NCBI RefSeq assembly: GCF_900101345.1 | Contig: NZ_FMUX01000010.1 | Span: 37,441 to 101,440, forward strand | DNA length: 64,000 bases | Source: Desulfoluna spongiiphila | GTDB lineage: Bacteria; Desulfobacterota; Desulfobacteria; Desulfobacterales; Desulfolunaceae | Direction: 5' to 3' | Shown here: positions 1 through 7,952 of the stretch, in pieces | How the letters are laid out: the number at the start of each line of letters is the position of its first letter | How positions within the stretch are numbered: position 1 is the stretch's first letter | Position numbers and translations under genes: made by a program | Notes under the pieces: generated by a model | What the model saw: only the letters and a program-made list of their open reading frames with translations | The model's database searches: none | Told to the model about the DNA's origin: nothing

Positions 1-254
1 ATGCGGGAGTCGTCATAGGCCACGTCAAGCTCCCAGAGGGTGTGCAAAGAGACCTTCTGGGGGTTCTCCGGCGGATTCAGGGTCCGGGCCTTCAGCTCTC
101 CGTCATGCCAGATGCGTGAGATGGCCTGGAGTTCTGCCTGCCGGGGACTGTCTGCTTTGATGATCATGTTCTGGAAAAAACCCTGTCGTACGGTTTTTCC
201 ATCCACCGCCATCAGATAATTGCTGCCGTTCATCAGCAAACGGTACTTTTTCAT
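1..254 (-). CDS. hypothetical protein, C-terminus outside window
   Basis: An open frame starts at ATG 254 and reads leftward to the window edge without a stop, giving 84 codons. It begins MKKYRLLMNGSNYLMAVDG and is mostly polar, with no signal peptide or membrane segment. The text reads like a small conserved cytoplasmic protein (short strands, then a segment rich in Gln, Glu and Arg), but I do not recognise a family. The ribosome site is weak, so the start is tentative. The rest of the gene lies outside the window. Confidence 0.55.
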   Translation of the reverse strand, partial: MKKYRLLMNGSNYLMAVDGKTVRQGFFQNMIIKADSPRQAELQAISRIWHDGELKARTLNPPENPQKVSLHTLWELDVAYDDSR

Positions 255-626
255 CGTCACTCGTCAGTTGTATCGGGTTACGGAGCATGGGCAGGGAAAG
301 TCAAACAAACACCCACAAAGGATGCAAGGCCGCTGGCCACGAAGACAAACCGGACGGTTTGCCGCTGAAATGGCTTGCGTGATAAATGGCGACCCATTGC
401 TCATGTGCCCGATTCCCCACCAAAGGAAATGGGTACATAGCACAAGATGGCTTTTCAGAGAAGAAAAAAAAGGTGGTATCACCAGCCGTTACCATCTACG
501 GAGAACACCGGTTGCCAAACGTCTTCACATTCCTCTCGGATGAGGGGCAGTCTCCTTTGCCTAAATTGACATAGACAGAAAACACCCCCTGCACCCGAAG
601 GCCTTTGCCTTCCTTTGCCAGAAAGC
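255..626. other. intergenic, nothing recognised
   Basis: This 372-base space lies between the starts/ends of two minus-strand genes. Short open frames exist on both strands, but none has a ribosome site or family-like composition. A purine tract (around 462-474) is the only compositional feature. I see no hairpin terminator. Confidence 0.4.
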
Positions 627-1262
627 TCACCGAGCGCCCCGGGTCAACTCAACCCCCGGGGCAAGGAAGGGAACCAGAACCCCCATCACCGCATACTCAA
701 GGGTGGTCAGGGCCCAGGCCCGGGGGTGCGTCTCCGGCGCCAGGAACCACCGCTGCCCCACCCCCTGGTAGATGGCGGAGATGGACCGGGCCACCGGCTC
801 TGGATCCATGCCGATAAAAAGGCCCTGGTCCATGCCCTCTTGAAGGGTTCCCGTCAGAAGCGCCACACAGCCCTCCACCCATCCGGCAAAAAGCGGCCGG
901 TACTCGGGATGGTGCATGGCCTGGTACATGAAGTCGGCAATGAGGGGGTAGCCGGTGCCCACCTCCTCCCGCTCCCTGTCAAACAGCAGGTGAATGCGGG
1001 CAAGGCGGGCAAAGACCGACGGCTCCCGGTCGAGCTCCCGGGACACCGCCTCAAAGACAGACTCAAAGTGGGCGGTGAACGCCGCCTTGATCAGGGACTC
1101 TTTGGAGGAAAAGTAGTAGGCGATGCCTCCTTTTGAGAGGCCGGAACGTCGTGCGATATCGTCCATGCGAACATTGGTGCTGCCTTTATCGGCAATGGTG
1201 CGCACGGCGGCATCGAGGATCTGGGACTTACGAATCGCTTCCAGCTCAGACAGGTGGGCCAT
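627..1262 (-). CDS. TetR/AcrR family transcriptional regulator
   Basis: A 211-residue regulator. Residues 1-60 form a classical TetR helix-turn-helix: an RKSQILDAA helix, then IADKGSTNVRMDDIARRSG, and the recognition helix with KGGIAYYFSSKESL. The remainder is a helical ligand-binding/dimer domain of the usual length. ATG 1262 is preceded by AAGGAGC at good spacing; the frame extends 54 codons further upstream, but that stretch covers the promoter and is not protein-like. The gene appears monocistronic. The promoter overlaps a dyad (see 1385-1444), which suggests autorepression. The effector and target genes are unknown. Confidence 0.9.
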   Translation of the reverse strand: MAHLSELEAIRKSQILDAAVRTIADKGSTNVRMDDIARRSGLSKGGIAYYFSSKESLIKAAFTAHFESVFEAVSRELDREPSVFARLARIHLLFDREREEVGTGYPLIADFMYQAMHHPEYRPLFAGWVEGCVALLTGTLQEGMDQGLFIGMDPEPVARSISAIYQGVGQRWFLAPETHPRAWALTTLEYAVMGVLVPFLAPGVELTRGAR

Positions 1263-1384
1263 GGGGCTCCTTTTATTCGTATGAATACATGGCGTCGTCG
1301 TATCTGTGGCGGCAGGGTGGCCCCTGCGTTTCGCGCTGAGGGAGATCGCAGAACTTGGGCTGTTCATAGGCATCCGACTGTCCG

Positions 1385-1444
1385 GTCGGCAAGCCGACTG
1401 ATCGGATTTTTTGAAAGTTAACACTGTTCACACTATCTTGTCAA
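1385..1444 (-). promoter_or_regulatory. promoter and operator-like dyad of the TetR gene
   Basis: Reading the minus strand, TTGACA (1444-1439) is followed after 17 bases by TTAACT (1421-1416). Just downstream, near the expected transcription start, lies GTCGGC-AA-GCCGAC (1385-1398), flanked by two direct copies of CCGACTG (1374-1380 and 1394-1400). A dyad at the start site of a tetR-type gene is the usual arrangement for self-repression. Operator function is inferred. Confidence 0.6.
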
Positions 1445-1504
1445 CCCGATGTCCGATGGGAGCCCCATGGCCCCTTGCCGGTATCACGTCGCCTGCCCGC
1501 AGAC

Positions 1505-1539
1505 AAAAAAGCCGACCCGTTTTACGGACCGGCTTTTTT
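1505..1539. terminator. bidirectional rho-independent terminator
   Basis: A stem with AAAAAAGCCG on the left and CGGCTTTTTT on the right, continued by CCGT/ACGG around a short loop, with A- and T-runs on the outside. It could terminate transcription in either direction. The nearest candidate is the minus-strand gene ending at 1792. Confidence 0.75.
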
Positions 1540-1544
1540 GTGTC

Positions 1545-1589
1545 ACCCGGCAGAGACACGATGAGTCAAAAGGTTTTCTCTGCCGGGTA
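1545..1589. repeat. 12-bp perfect inverted repeat
   Basis: ACCCGGCAGAGA (1545-1556) and its exact complement TCTCTGCCGGGT (1578-1589) face each other across 21 bases, directly beside the terminator at 1505-1539. No T-run follows, so it is not a simple terminator. Role unknown. Confidence 0.6.
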
Positions 1590-1791
1590 ACTCCATTCAG
1601 TTACGACGCACACAAGAAAACACATGCGCACGCCACGAAAAAGTACCGCTGCGATTTGGCCCGAGGAACAAGGGGTAAGGCGCTACGGCCACCCCCTGTA
1701 TGGATGGCCCACCTTGCCGCCGGGGGCATGGCTTTTTCAGCGTTTTATTTTTGCGCCAGCCCTTACGTCCTTGCGGGTCTGTCCGCTGGCC

Positions 1792-2106
1792 TTACCCGCC
1801 AAAGTTTCCGCCCCCGATGATCCCGTCGCTTTCATCCGGCTTCAGGGCAAAGCCGGTGAATTCACCGCCGGGTTCCATGACATTTTCCGCATTTTCCGGG
1901 CCCCAGAAGGTGGGGCATTCGGTTCTCAACTGATCAATGCGTTCGTCCATCTCCGCCTCAAGCATCCTCAGGTCCTCCACAAAGGGCAGTATGTGCTGCT
2001 TCTCCGCTGAGGAAAGTTTTGCGATGATTTCGTTTTCCTTGTGGATGGCATCCCGCCACCTCTGGAGCTCCGAACTCAGGTTGGCACAGTATTGCTTGGT
2101 ATCCAT
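1792..2106 (-). CDS. small hypothetical protein
   Basis: A 104-residue, strongly charged and mostly helical protein (MDTKQYCANLSSELQRW...), probably a short coiled coil from about residue 5 to 65, with a Gly-rich tail (GIIGGGNFGG). ATG 2106 has a very good GGAGGGG ribosome site 5 bases upstream, which decides it over the longer frame from 2238. There is no signal peptide or membrane segment. I do not recognise the family. It is flanked by non-coding sequence and appears to be a single-gene unit. Confidence 0.65.
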   Translation of the reverse strand: MDTKQYCANLSSELQRWRDAIHKENEIIAKLSSAEKQHILPFVEDLRMLEAEMDERIDQLRTECPTFWGPENAENVMEPGGEFTGFALKPDESDGIIGGGNFGG

Positions 2107-2546
2107 GGCCCCTCCTTGCTTTTTTTCGTCGTTTTCATCGTCACCCGGACAGGCAGCACCAGCCCGAAGTGGCGCCATACAAAAGTCAAAAGGCACAATG
2201 ATCGTCGAAGACACCTCTGTCACAAAAACCGTGTGCACCGCCCGGGAGTTAAGGAGCTGGCGACGATTTTTATCGCGTGCATTCGCGTTGGGTGATGTGC
2301 CGGTACAATGATAAAAGGAAAAGGGGGGGCATGCATTTCATGGAATGCTTGCTGCAAATCCGGGACAGGAAACGATCTGGAGGTGTCTGTCAAAAGAGGA
2401 AAGAGACGGTGAGGGTTGGGCTGCCCTGCCGGTCACATCTGCCTTATTCTTAATCAGGGGCAAGGGCAAGTCAACAGGAAAAAGACAGCGATCTTCTATA
2501 TTTATATTAAATTTAGTTCACGACATCAGACAAAGATGACGCCGCC
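2107..2546. other. intergenic, nothing recognised
   Basis: 440 bases upstream of the small gene at 1792-2106 and downstream of the YqaA-like gene. Short open frames are shadows without ribosome sites. The part around 2490-2520 is AT-rich, but I see no convincing promoter pair or hairpin. Confidence 0.35.
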
Positions 2547-2990
2547 TTACACCACAGCGTTCACCATGGCCACAATAAAGGCATACCGACCAAGTTTTCC
2601 AATCAAAACCAGGAAAGCAAACCGGAAAAATGGGATTCGGAAAAGCCCGCCCACGAGGCAGAGGGGGTCCCCTATGACGGGCACCCAGGAGAGCAGAAGC
2701 GACCAGCTCCCCCACCGCCGATACACCGAGCGGGCCCTGGCCTGGGCTCTGGGGTCGATGCGCAGCACCCTCTCCATCAAAAAAGGCCCGCCCCATACCC
2801 CGATGGCCCAGGTGGTCAGCGCCCCCAGCACATTGCCCGTGGTGGCCGACGCAAGGAGCAGCCCGGGATGCAGCCCTTCCGTCAGCAGGGCGACAAGGAG
2901 CCATTCGGACCCCAGGGGCACCACCGTTGCCGCCAGAAAGCTCACCACAAAAAGTGACAGGTAGCCGTGTGCGACTAAAAATTCCAGCAT
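2547..2990 (-). CDS. YqaA/DedA-type small membrane protein (SNARE-associated family)
   Basis: About 147 residues with four hydrophobic segments (near residues 5-30, 35-65, 90-120, 125-147). The pattern FLAATVVPLGSEWLL followed by GNVLGALTTWAIG, and a later region with a Gly-Asp-Pro turn (VIGDPLCLVGGLFR), is typical of YqaA-like members of the DedA superfamily, now thought to act in lipid translocation. ATG 2990 matches the usual YqaA start; an in-frame ATG at 3044 would add 18 atypical residues. It is not obviously co-transcribed with neighbours. Confidence 0.8.
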   Translation of the reverse strand: MLEFLVAHGYLSLFVVSFLAATVVPLGSEWLLVALLTEGLHPGLLLASATTGNVLGALTTWAIGVWGGPFLMERVLRIDPRAQARARSVYRRWGSWSLLLSWVPVIGDPLCLVGGLFRIPFFRFAFLVLIGKLGRYAFIVAMVNAVV

Positions 2991-3138
2991 GTGCAATGGG
3001 GCCCTTTCCCTGTGCGGCGCAACGCATGGACGCTTTGGTTTCACGCCATTGGTCGGCGCAGGTAACGCGATGTGCCCAAGAATACATCACCGGGCCCCTC
3101 AAGGGAAAGCCTTTAAAGGGGGCCTTCAAGGCTCCTGG

Positions 3139-3696
3139 TCACTCAAGCAACCGCACCCCGAAGACCAGGGAGACGGAAACGTCCAGAATGTCGATTTCAC
3201 TGGTGCGACCGATCCCCGTGGTGTAGCCGGTGCTGAAGCGAAGGGACAGGTGGGGGGTGAGGGCCTGGTCCACACCGACGCCAAATCTAGCCGCCCCGCC
3301 GGAACGACTGGACGTGGTGGCCTTGCCCTTGGGATCCAGATCCATCATCCCGCCGGCAAGGTCCACGAACCCGCGCGTCGTACTCTCCGGGTTGAAGAGC
3401 CAGCGGGTCTGAAGCATGAGGGTGGAGATCTCCACCTCACCGTTCGTGATATCGTTTTCGGCTTCAAAATTGCCGGTCCTCATGAATATGGCGCCGATCT
3501 CAACATGATCCGTGACACCGGCAGCATAGGCAATCTGCCAGCCCACGGAGGTGTCACCGCCGGACACATCGTATGGGGCCAGCACACCGCCCGACAGTTC
3601 GATGGATCCGACGTCGCCGTAAGCGGTGCCCACGACGGCACACACCCCGAGGAGACAGACCAACGGGATCCAAAGGGAAAAAAGGATGCGCTTCAT
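3139..3696 (-). CDS. secreted outer-membrane beta-barrel-like protein
   Basis: 185 residues. The start MKRILFSLWIPLVCLLGVC has an N-terminal signal peptide ending near TAYG. The mature part alternates polar and hydrophobic residues in short strands (IELSGGVLAPYDVSGG, RWLFNPESTTRGFVDLAGG, LSLRFSTGY) and ends VSLVFGVRLLE, the look of an 8-stranded barrel. ATG 3696 has GGGAGG seven bases upstream. The next gene leftward is 148 bases away, so it may be monocistronic. The function is unknown; an outer-membrane location is inferred from strand pattern only. Confidence 0.7.
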   Translation of the reverse strand: MKRILFSLWIPLVCLLGVCAVVGTAYGDVGSIELSGGVLAPYDVSGGDTSVGWQIAYAAGVTDHVEIGAIFMRTGNFEAENDITNGEVEISTLMLQTRWLFNPESTTRGFVDLAGGMMDLDPKGKATTSSRSGGAARFGVGVDQALTPHLSLRFSTGYTTGIGRTSEIDILDVSVSLVFGVRLLE

Positions 3697-4225
3697 AGCG
3701 TCCTCCCGATCAAAACCCGGCTGCCGAATCACCTGGAACACACAAAAACAAATCTCAGGGCAACACGCGGAAGGCACGGGCACCGCCAAAAAACTGCGGC
3801 ACCGTGGACCGAATTCATGGAATCAATAATGATGGGGATACCCCGGAGCCTGTGAAGACCACAACGATCCGGGATGGAAGGCAAGCAGGACAAAGCGGAG
3901 GGAACCAACGGCAGGAAACGAAGGCAATGGATATAATGGGGTAACGATAAGTGACTAACGGTGAAAAAATCCTGTAAGCCTGACAATGATTTATCTTCTC
4001 TGATATCGCGCGATATGTCAACAATAACCCATTGTCATTGCAAGAAATACCAACACACCAACCGCCTTCTTTACTGGCAGTTTCACTATGCAATGCGAAA
4101 CGTCCCTTCGCGGAGAAACAGTCCCCACCGCAATCTCCGGTATCGCGGCAACCGTGCCCCCGACAGCCGCTCTTTACACGACCCCAATAACCTGTTAAAA
4201 ATAAATACGTTACCACAAACCCACG
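3697..4225. other. intergenic, nothing recognised
   Basis: 530 bases between divergent genes (barrel protein on minus, membrane protein at 4475 on plus), followed by a repeat copy at 4226-4327. A TATAAT hexamer lies near 3932, but no -35 partner at correct spacing is convincing. No coding frame looks real. Confidence 0.35.
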
Positions 4226-4327
4226 TGAATGGATTTCATTTTAGGGGCGGATGTGATGTTCCCCCAGGAACGAGGGGAAAACGCATTCGCAACCTGCTTT
4301 CAAGGTGGCAGACCTTGACGCCGTCAG
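4226..4327. repeat. GCCTCC-family repeat, partial copy
   Basis: It contains the GCGGATGTG...CGCATTCGC hairpin arms (4247-4290), then CTGCTTTCAAGGTGG and a degraded right end (GACGCCGTCAGC). It matches the right-hand two thirds of the 173-bp element at 17243-17415. The terminal repeats are missing or decayed. Confidence 0.75.
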
Positions 4328-4474
4328 CTTTTTAAGGGCTGCGTCTCCAGGCGGCCACGTTCCGTCCGTTTTTTGCCAGAGCCTTTTCACCCATAAACAT
4401 CCCAAGGCACCATCCGGCAGCCCCCCAGGCGCTGTGATGCCGAATGTACACCACCAACAAACCCGGGGCTCGTC

Positions 4475-4855
4475 ATGATTCGTAACCCTGCCCACATGCT
4501 TGTGTGTGCCCACATCCTCCTCAGCTTAGGGGGACTGTTTCTTCACGCCGGCCTGCACCCGCCCATGAAGAGCCTCTTCTTCTGGTGGGCCGCCCCCATG
4601 AGCACGGTGAGCCTTCTTCTGCTGCCTCCCCTGTTCCTTCGGCCCGCCACCGTGGGCGTGGCTGTCTTGATGAATGCCTTTACCGTGACCGCAGGGGTCG
4701 TGGGCATGGCCTACTTTTCCCTTCTCAACCCGCCCCTTCCCCTGACCCCGGGAAGCCTTCTGGCACACTCCACCCTGGCCCCCGTCTGTATCCTCCTGTG
4801 CAAGCTCCCCCTGGCCCAGGCCATCTTCATCGTGATGCAGCAGGAGGCGCCATGA
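4475..4855 (+). CDS. hypothetical integral membrane protein
   Basis: 126 residues with four predicted membrane spans (about residues 8-26, 32-52, 58-82, 96-118) separated by short Pro-rich loops. I do not recognise the family. Its stop overlaps the start of the ferric-reductase-like gene (ATGA at 4852-4855), so the two are translationally coupled, and it may be an accessory membrane subunit of that reductase. The ribosome site is weak, so the exact start is uncertain. An alternative out-of-frame reading runs into the next gene, but lacks its own ribosome site. Confidence 0.7.
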   Translation: MIRNPAHMLVCAHILLSLGGLFLHAGLHPPMKSLFFWWAAPMSTVSLLLLPPLFLRPATVGVAVLMNAFTVTAGVVGMAYFSLLNPPLPLTPGSLLAHSTLAPVCILLCKLPLAQAIFIVMQQEAP

Positions 4856-6192
4856 GCATCCGCACGGCTCCTGTCCGGCCCCGGGGTGTACGCTACGGCC
4901 TTTTCATCGGCTGCCTGGCTGTGCTGCTCCTTCTCTTCTGCGGTGCCTTTTCCATCCCGTTTCTCTTTGAGTCCTTTTCCATCAAATACAAATTCGGCAT
5001 TGCCAAAGGCCTTCTCAGGAGCGGCAAGCTCATGGGCATGGCTGCGGCCCTTCTTCTGGGAGTACAGCTCGTCCTGGCATCGCGCCTCACCTGGGTCAAC
5101 CGCATGGCTGGCATGGACAGCCTCCTTGCCGTGCACAAGGCCAACGGCATCCTCATCGCCCTCATCGCCCTGGGTCACCCCCTCCTCGTCTTCGCCCCCG
5201 AAGAGCTCACCGCCCTTCCCCTGAAAGCAGACTACTGGCCCGAAATCGTGGGAGCCTTTCTCCTCATGGGGCTTTTTTACATGACCGCTGCCGCCCTGTT
5301 CAAAAAGCCCCTGGGGTTTCCCTTTCATCTCTGGATGCGAGCCCATCAGGCGGGCGGGGTCCTTGTGCTGGCCCTGCTCGTCGTCCACCTTCTCTTCTCC
5401 AGCGAAACCTTTGAAGAGGGCCTCCCCCGAGCCCTCGGCCTGGCCTTCGGGGCCCTTTGCCTGGGGCTCCTCCTCCGCCGCCACCTCCCTGCCCTTCGCC
5501 CCCTCTCCCCCTGGAGGGTCTCACGGGTCTTTCCCGCCGGAAAACGTGCCACCCGCATCCACCTCAAACCCGAGGGCAAAGGGACTTTTTCCTATCTCCC
5601 CGGGCAGTTTGCTTTTCTCTCCTTCCCCTCTTCTGTGGTATCATCTGAAGAACATCCGTTCACCATCGCCTCTTCCCCGACCCGAACCGACACCCTGGAG
5701 TTCATCATTGGAAAAAGCGGAGACTGGACCCGGGGCATGGACTGTGTGAGAGAGGGTGATCCCGCGATCATCGACGGACCCTACGGCAGCTTTTCCCATC
5801 TGCTGCTGCCCGACGGCTCCCCGGTGGTCCTCATTGCCGGGGGCATCGGCGTTACCCCCATGCTCAGCATGCTCCGGTACATGGACGATACCCGGGACAG
5901 CCGCCCGGTCATCCTGATCTGGAGCAACCGCACCCACGACTCCCTGTTCAACGCCGAGGAGCTTGTTCGGATCAAACGAAATCACCCGACGCTTTCGGTA
6001 CACCTCCTCTTCACAGGGGAGCCGGAAAAAGAACGGCTCACTGCCGGAGCCCTGAACACATTCATCGGCCACCTCTCCCTGCCTCAGGTCTTTCTCTGCG
6101 GGCCCCCCCCCATGATGACCGCCGTTGAAACCATGCTCAAAGGAATCGGCATCCCCAAGGGACGGATCCATACCGAGACCTTCGGTTTTTGA
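4852..6192 (+). CDS. membrane flavoprotein, ferric reductase-like (FAD/NAD(P) oxidoreductase)
   Basis: 446 residues. Residues 10-210 hold about six membrane spans with paired His (LLAVHKANG, ALGHPLL, MRAHQAGG, LVVHLLFS), the layout of ferric-reductase/NOX haem domains. Residues 215-446 form a ferredoxin-reductase module: the flavin motif EHPFTIASSP, the NAD(P) motif GGIGVTPMLSMLR and the terminal CGPPPMM. It should pass electrons from cytoplasmic NAD(P)H through FAD and haem across the membrane. ATG 4852 overlaps the previous stop and has AGGAGGCGCC in front. YceI follows 35 bases later. The acceptor is unknown. Confidence 0.85.
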   Translation: MSIRTAPVRPRGVRYGLFIGCLAVLLLLFCGAFSIPFLFESFSIKYKFGIAKGLLRSGKLMGMAAALLLGVQLVLASRLTWVNRMAGMDSLLAVHKANGILIALIALGHPLLVFAPEELTALPLKADYWPEIVGAFLLMGLFYMTAAALFKKPLGFPFHLWMRAHQAGGVLVLALLVVHLLFSSETFEEGLPRALGLAFGALCLGLLLRRHLPALRPLSPWRVSRVFPAGKRATRIHLKPEGKGTFSYLPGQFAFLSFPSSVVSSEEHPFTIASSPTRTDTLEFIIGKSGDWTRGMDCVREGDPAIIDGPYGSFSHLLLPDGSPVVLIAGGIGVTPMLSMLRYMDDTRDSRPVILIWSNRTHDSLFNAEELVRIKRNHPTLSVHLLFTGEPEKERLTAGALNTFIGHLSLPQVFLCGPPPMMTAVETMLKGIGIPKGRIHTETFGF

Positions 6193-6227
6193 TATGTTTC
6201 ATCTTTTATATTAAGGAGAATACCGCC

Positions 6228-6812
6228 ATGAAAACCAGGCACCTCGCCATCCCCATACTGCTTCTTTTCATCACCGCCGCAGCCCAGGCCGCACCGGCCA
6301 CCTGGAAGCTGGATACCGCACACTCCGGGATCTACTTCGATTCCCGGCACATTTTTTCGACGGTCCGGGGCCATTTCGAAGACTTCTCGGCCACACTCAC
6401 CATCGATCCCGACGCCATGGAAAACTCCCAATGCCGCTTCACCGTCAAAACCAAAAGCATCACCACCTTCAACCGGAAGCGGGACACCCACCTGCGCTCC
6501 GCCGAACTCTTCGATGCCGGCAAACACCCCACCATGACCTTTGAAAGCACCCGGGTCACCCCTAAGGGAGGAAACCGCTACCTGATCGAAGGAGACCTCA
6601 CCATCCGTGGCATCACCAAAAAAATCTCCGCCCCCCTGATCTTCCACGGGGTGAAACCCAACCCCTTCAAACCCTCACAGCAGGTGGCGGGGTTCACCAC
6701 CCAATTCACCGTCAACCGCCTCGATTTCAAGGTGGGCGACGGCACATTCTTCAACATGGGAGTCATGGACAAAGAGGTGGACATCACCATCTCCATTGAA
6801 GCCTTGAAGTAG
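6228..6812 (+). CDS. YceI family periplasmic protein
   Basis: 194 residues with a signal peptide (MKTRHLAIPILLLFITAAAQA) and a lipocalin-like YceI domain: WKLDTAHSGIYFDSRHIFST at its start, the central HPTMTFEST, GDLTIRGITKKISAP, and a C-terminal strand DKEVDITISIEA. The family binds polyisoprenoid or quinone-like lipids in the periplasm. ATG 6228 has AAGGAG nine bases upstream. Being third in a unit with a membrane flavoprotein suggests quinone-linked electron transfer, an inference; YceI genes commonly accompany cytochrome b561-type membrane proteins. Confidence 0.9.
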   Translation: MKTRHLAIPILLLFITAAAQAAPATWKLDTAHSGIYFDSRHIFSTVRGHFEDFSATLTIDPDAMENSQCRFTVKTKSITTFNRKRDTHLRSAELFDAGKHPTMTFESTRVTPKGGNRYLIEGDLTIRGITKKISAPLIFHGVKPNPFKPSQQVAGFTTQFTVNRLDFKVGDGTFFNMGVMDKEVDITISIEALK

Positions 6813-6908
6813 CACGTCACCATTACAGGCCGACCTCTCTGTTGCCCTCTCCCTTTGTTCGGTGATAAAACAAAGGCCACCACACCAAACACCACACAGG
6901 GAGGCCCC

Positions 6909-7706
6909 ATGGATATCCACGCTCTGTTTGATGCCGCCACAGGCGACGACACCGGAGTCAACCTCACCATCCCCGACACCTGGCTCCAGGGCCGCACCGC
7001 TTTCGGCGGCCTCGTGGCCGTCGTCGGACTCGCCGCCATGCGTCAACAGGTGGGGCACGACCTTCCCCTGCGAAATCTCCTCATCGCCTTTGTGGGGCCC
7101 ACGGGCACCGGCGGCATCCGGGCCGAGGGGACGATTCTCAGGCAGGGCACCTCCGTTACCCACGCCCAGGCGCAGGTGGTCACCTCCCAGGGAGATCTCT
7201 GCGCCACCCTCCACGGGTGCTTCGGCGCGGACCGCCCCTCACGCATCCGCCGCCAGGACCACACCGCCCCGGCCTGGACACCCCCCGACGAACTCACCGA
7301 GCTCCCCTTTATGGAAGGGCTGGCCCCGAGTTTCACCCAATACTTCCGCTACCACTGGGCCGAAGGGCCCTACCCCTTTGAGGGCCGCTCCGAAGGGGCC
7401 TACGGCGGCTGGATCAGCTTCCGGGGAGAAAAAAAAGAGACCCACGAAGCCCATCTTCTTGCCCTTATGGACGCCTGGCCTTCCCCGTCATTGTCCATGC
7501 TAAACGATATTGCACCGGCCAGCACCCTCACCTGGCACCTTGAGATGTGCGACACCGGACGGGGATTCGCCACCACCGACGAATGGCGATTCAAAACCCG
7601 GGTGGACACCGCACAGCACGGCTACGTGGGCGAAGAGGCCAGGCTCTGGGCTCCGGACGGAAAGCTGGCGGGAATCTCAAGGCAGATGGTTACGGTGTTT
7701 GGTTGA
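6909..7706 (+). CDS. acyl-CoA thioesterase-like protein (double hot-dog, TesB-like)
   Basis: 265 residues. The text shows two hot-dog repeats: residues 20-110 with TAFGGLVAVVGLAAM and GPTGTGGIRAEG, and residues 165-265 with LTWHLEMCD, WRFKTRVD and GYVGEEARLWAPDGKLAGIS, followed by SRQMVTVFG. This matches the TesB-like thioesterase superfamily, which hydrolyses acyl-CoAs. ATG 6909 follows GGGAGG. It stands alone, about 95 bases after yceI and 245 before fdhA. Substrate unknown. Confidence 0.8.
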   Translation: MDIHALFDAATGDDTGVNLTIPDTWLQGRTAFGGLVAVVGLAAMRQQVGHDLPLRNLLIAFVGPTGTGGIRAEGTILRQGTSVTHAQAQVVTSQGDLCATLHGCFGADRPSRIRRQDHTAPAWTPPDELTELPFMEGLAPSFTQYFRYHWAEGPYPFEGRSEGAYGGWISFRGEKKETHEAHLLALMDAWPSPSLSMLNDIAPASTLTWHLEMCDTGRGFATTDEWRFKTRVDTAQHGYVGEEARLWAPDGKLAGISRQMVTVFG

Positions 7707-7952
7707 TCCTTGCGACGTGAATCAACCTGAAATTTGGGACTTATCCCGGATATTTATATTGACAATTGGTGATATTCCGATTAACCGTTATGACAATTAT
7801 GGCATCATGGATCCGACCTTTTTTGGCTCTCCATGCATTGCGTAACACACGAGCGTTTCAAAACAGAGACATCCGTCCCAGAAGAACCCTATTCTCCGAA
7901 TCTGCAGCGGGCGCCCCGCAGCCGAGCGGATCATCCAGCGGAGGTTCATCCC

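Noticed and set aside
4223..4336. CRISPR array
   Set aside because: The recurring palindromic units are dispersed, variable in size and not separated by regular spacers. No cas genes are present.
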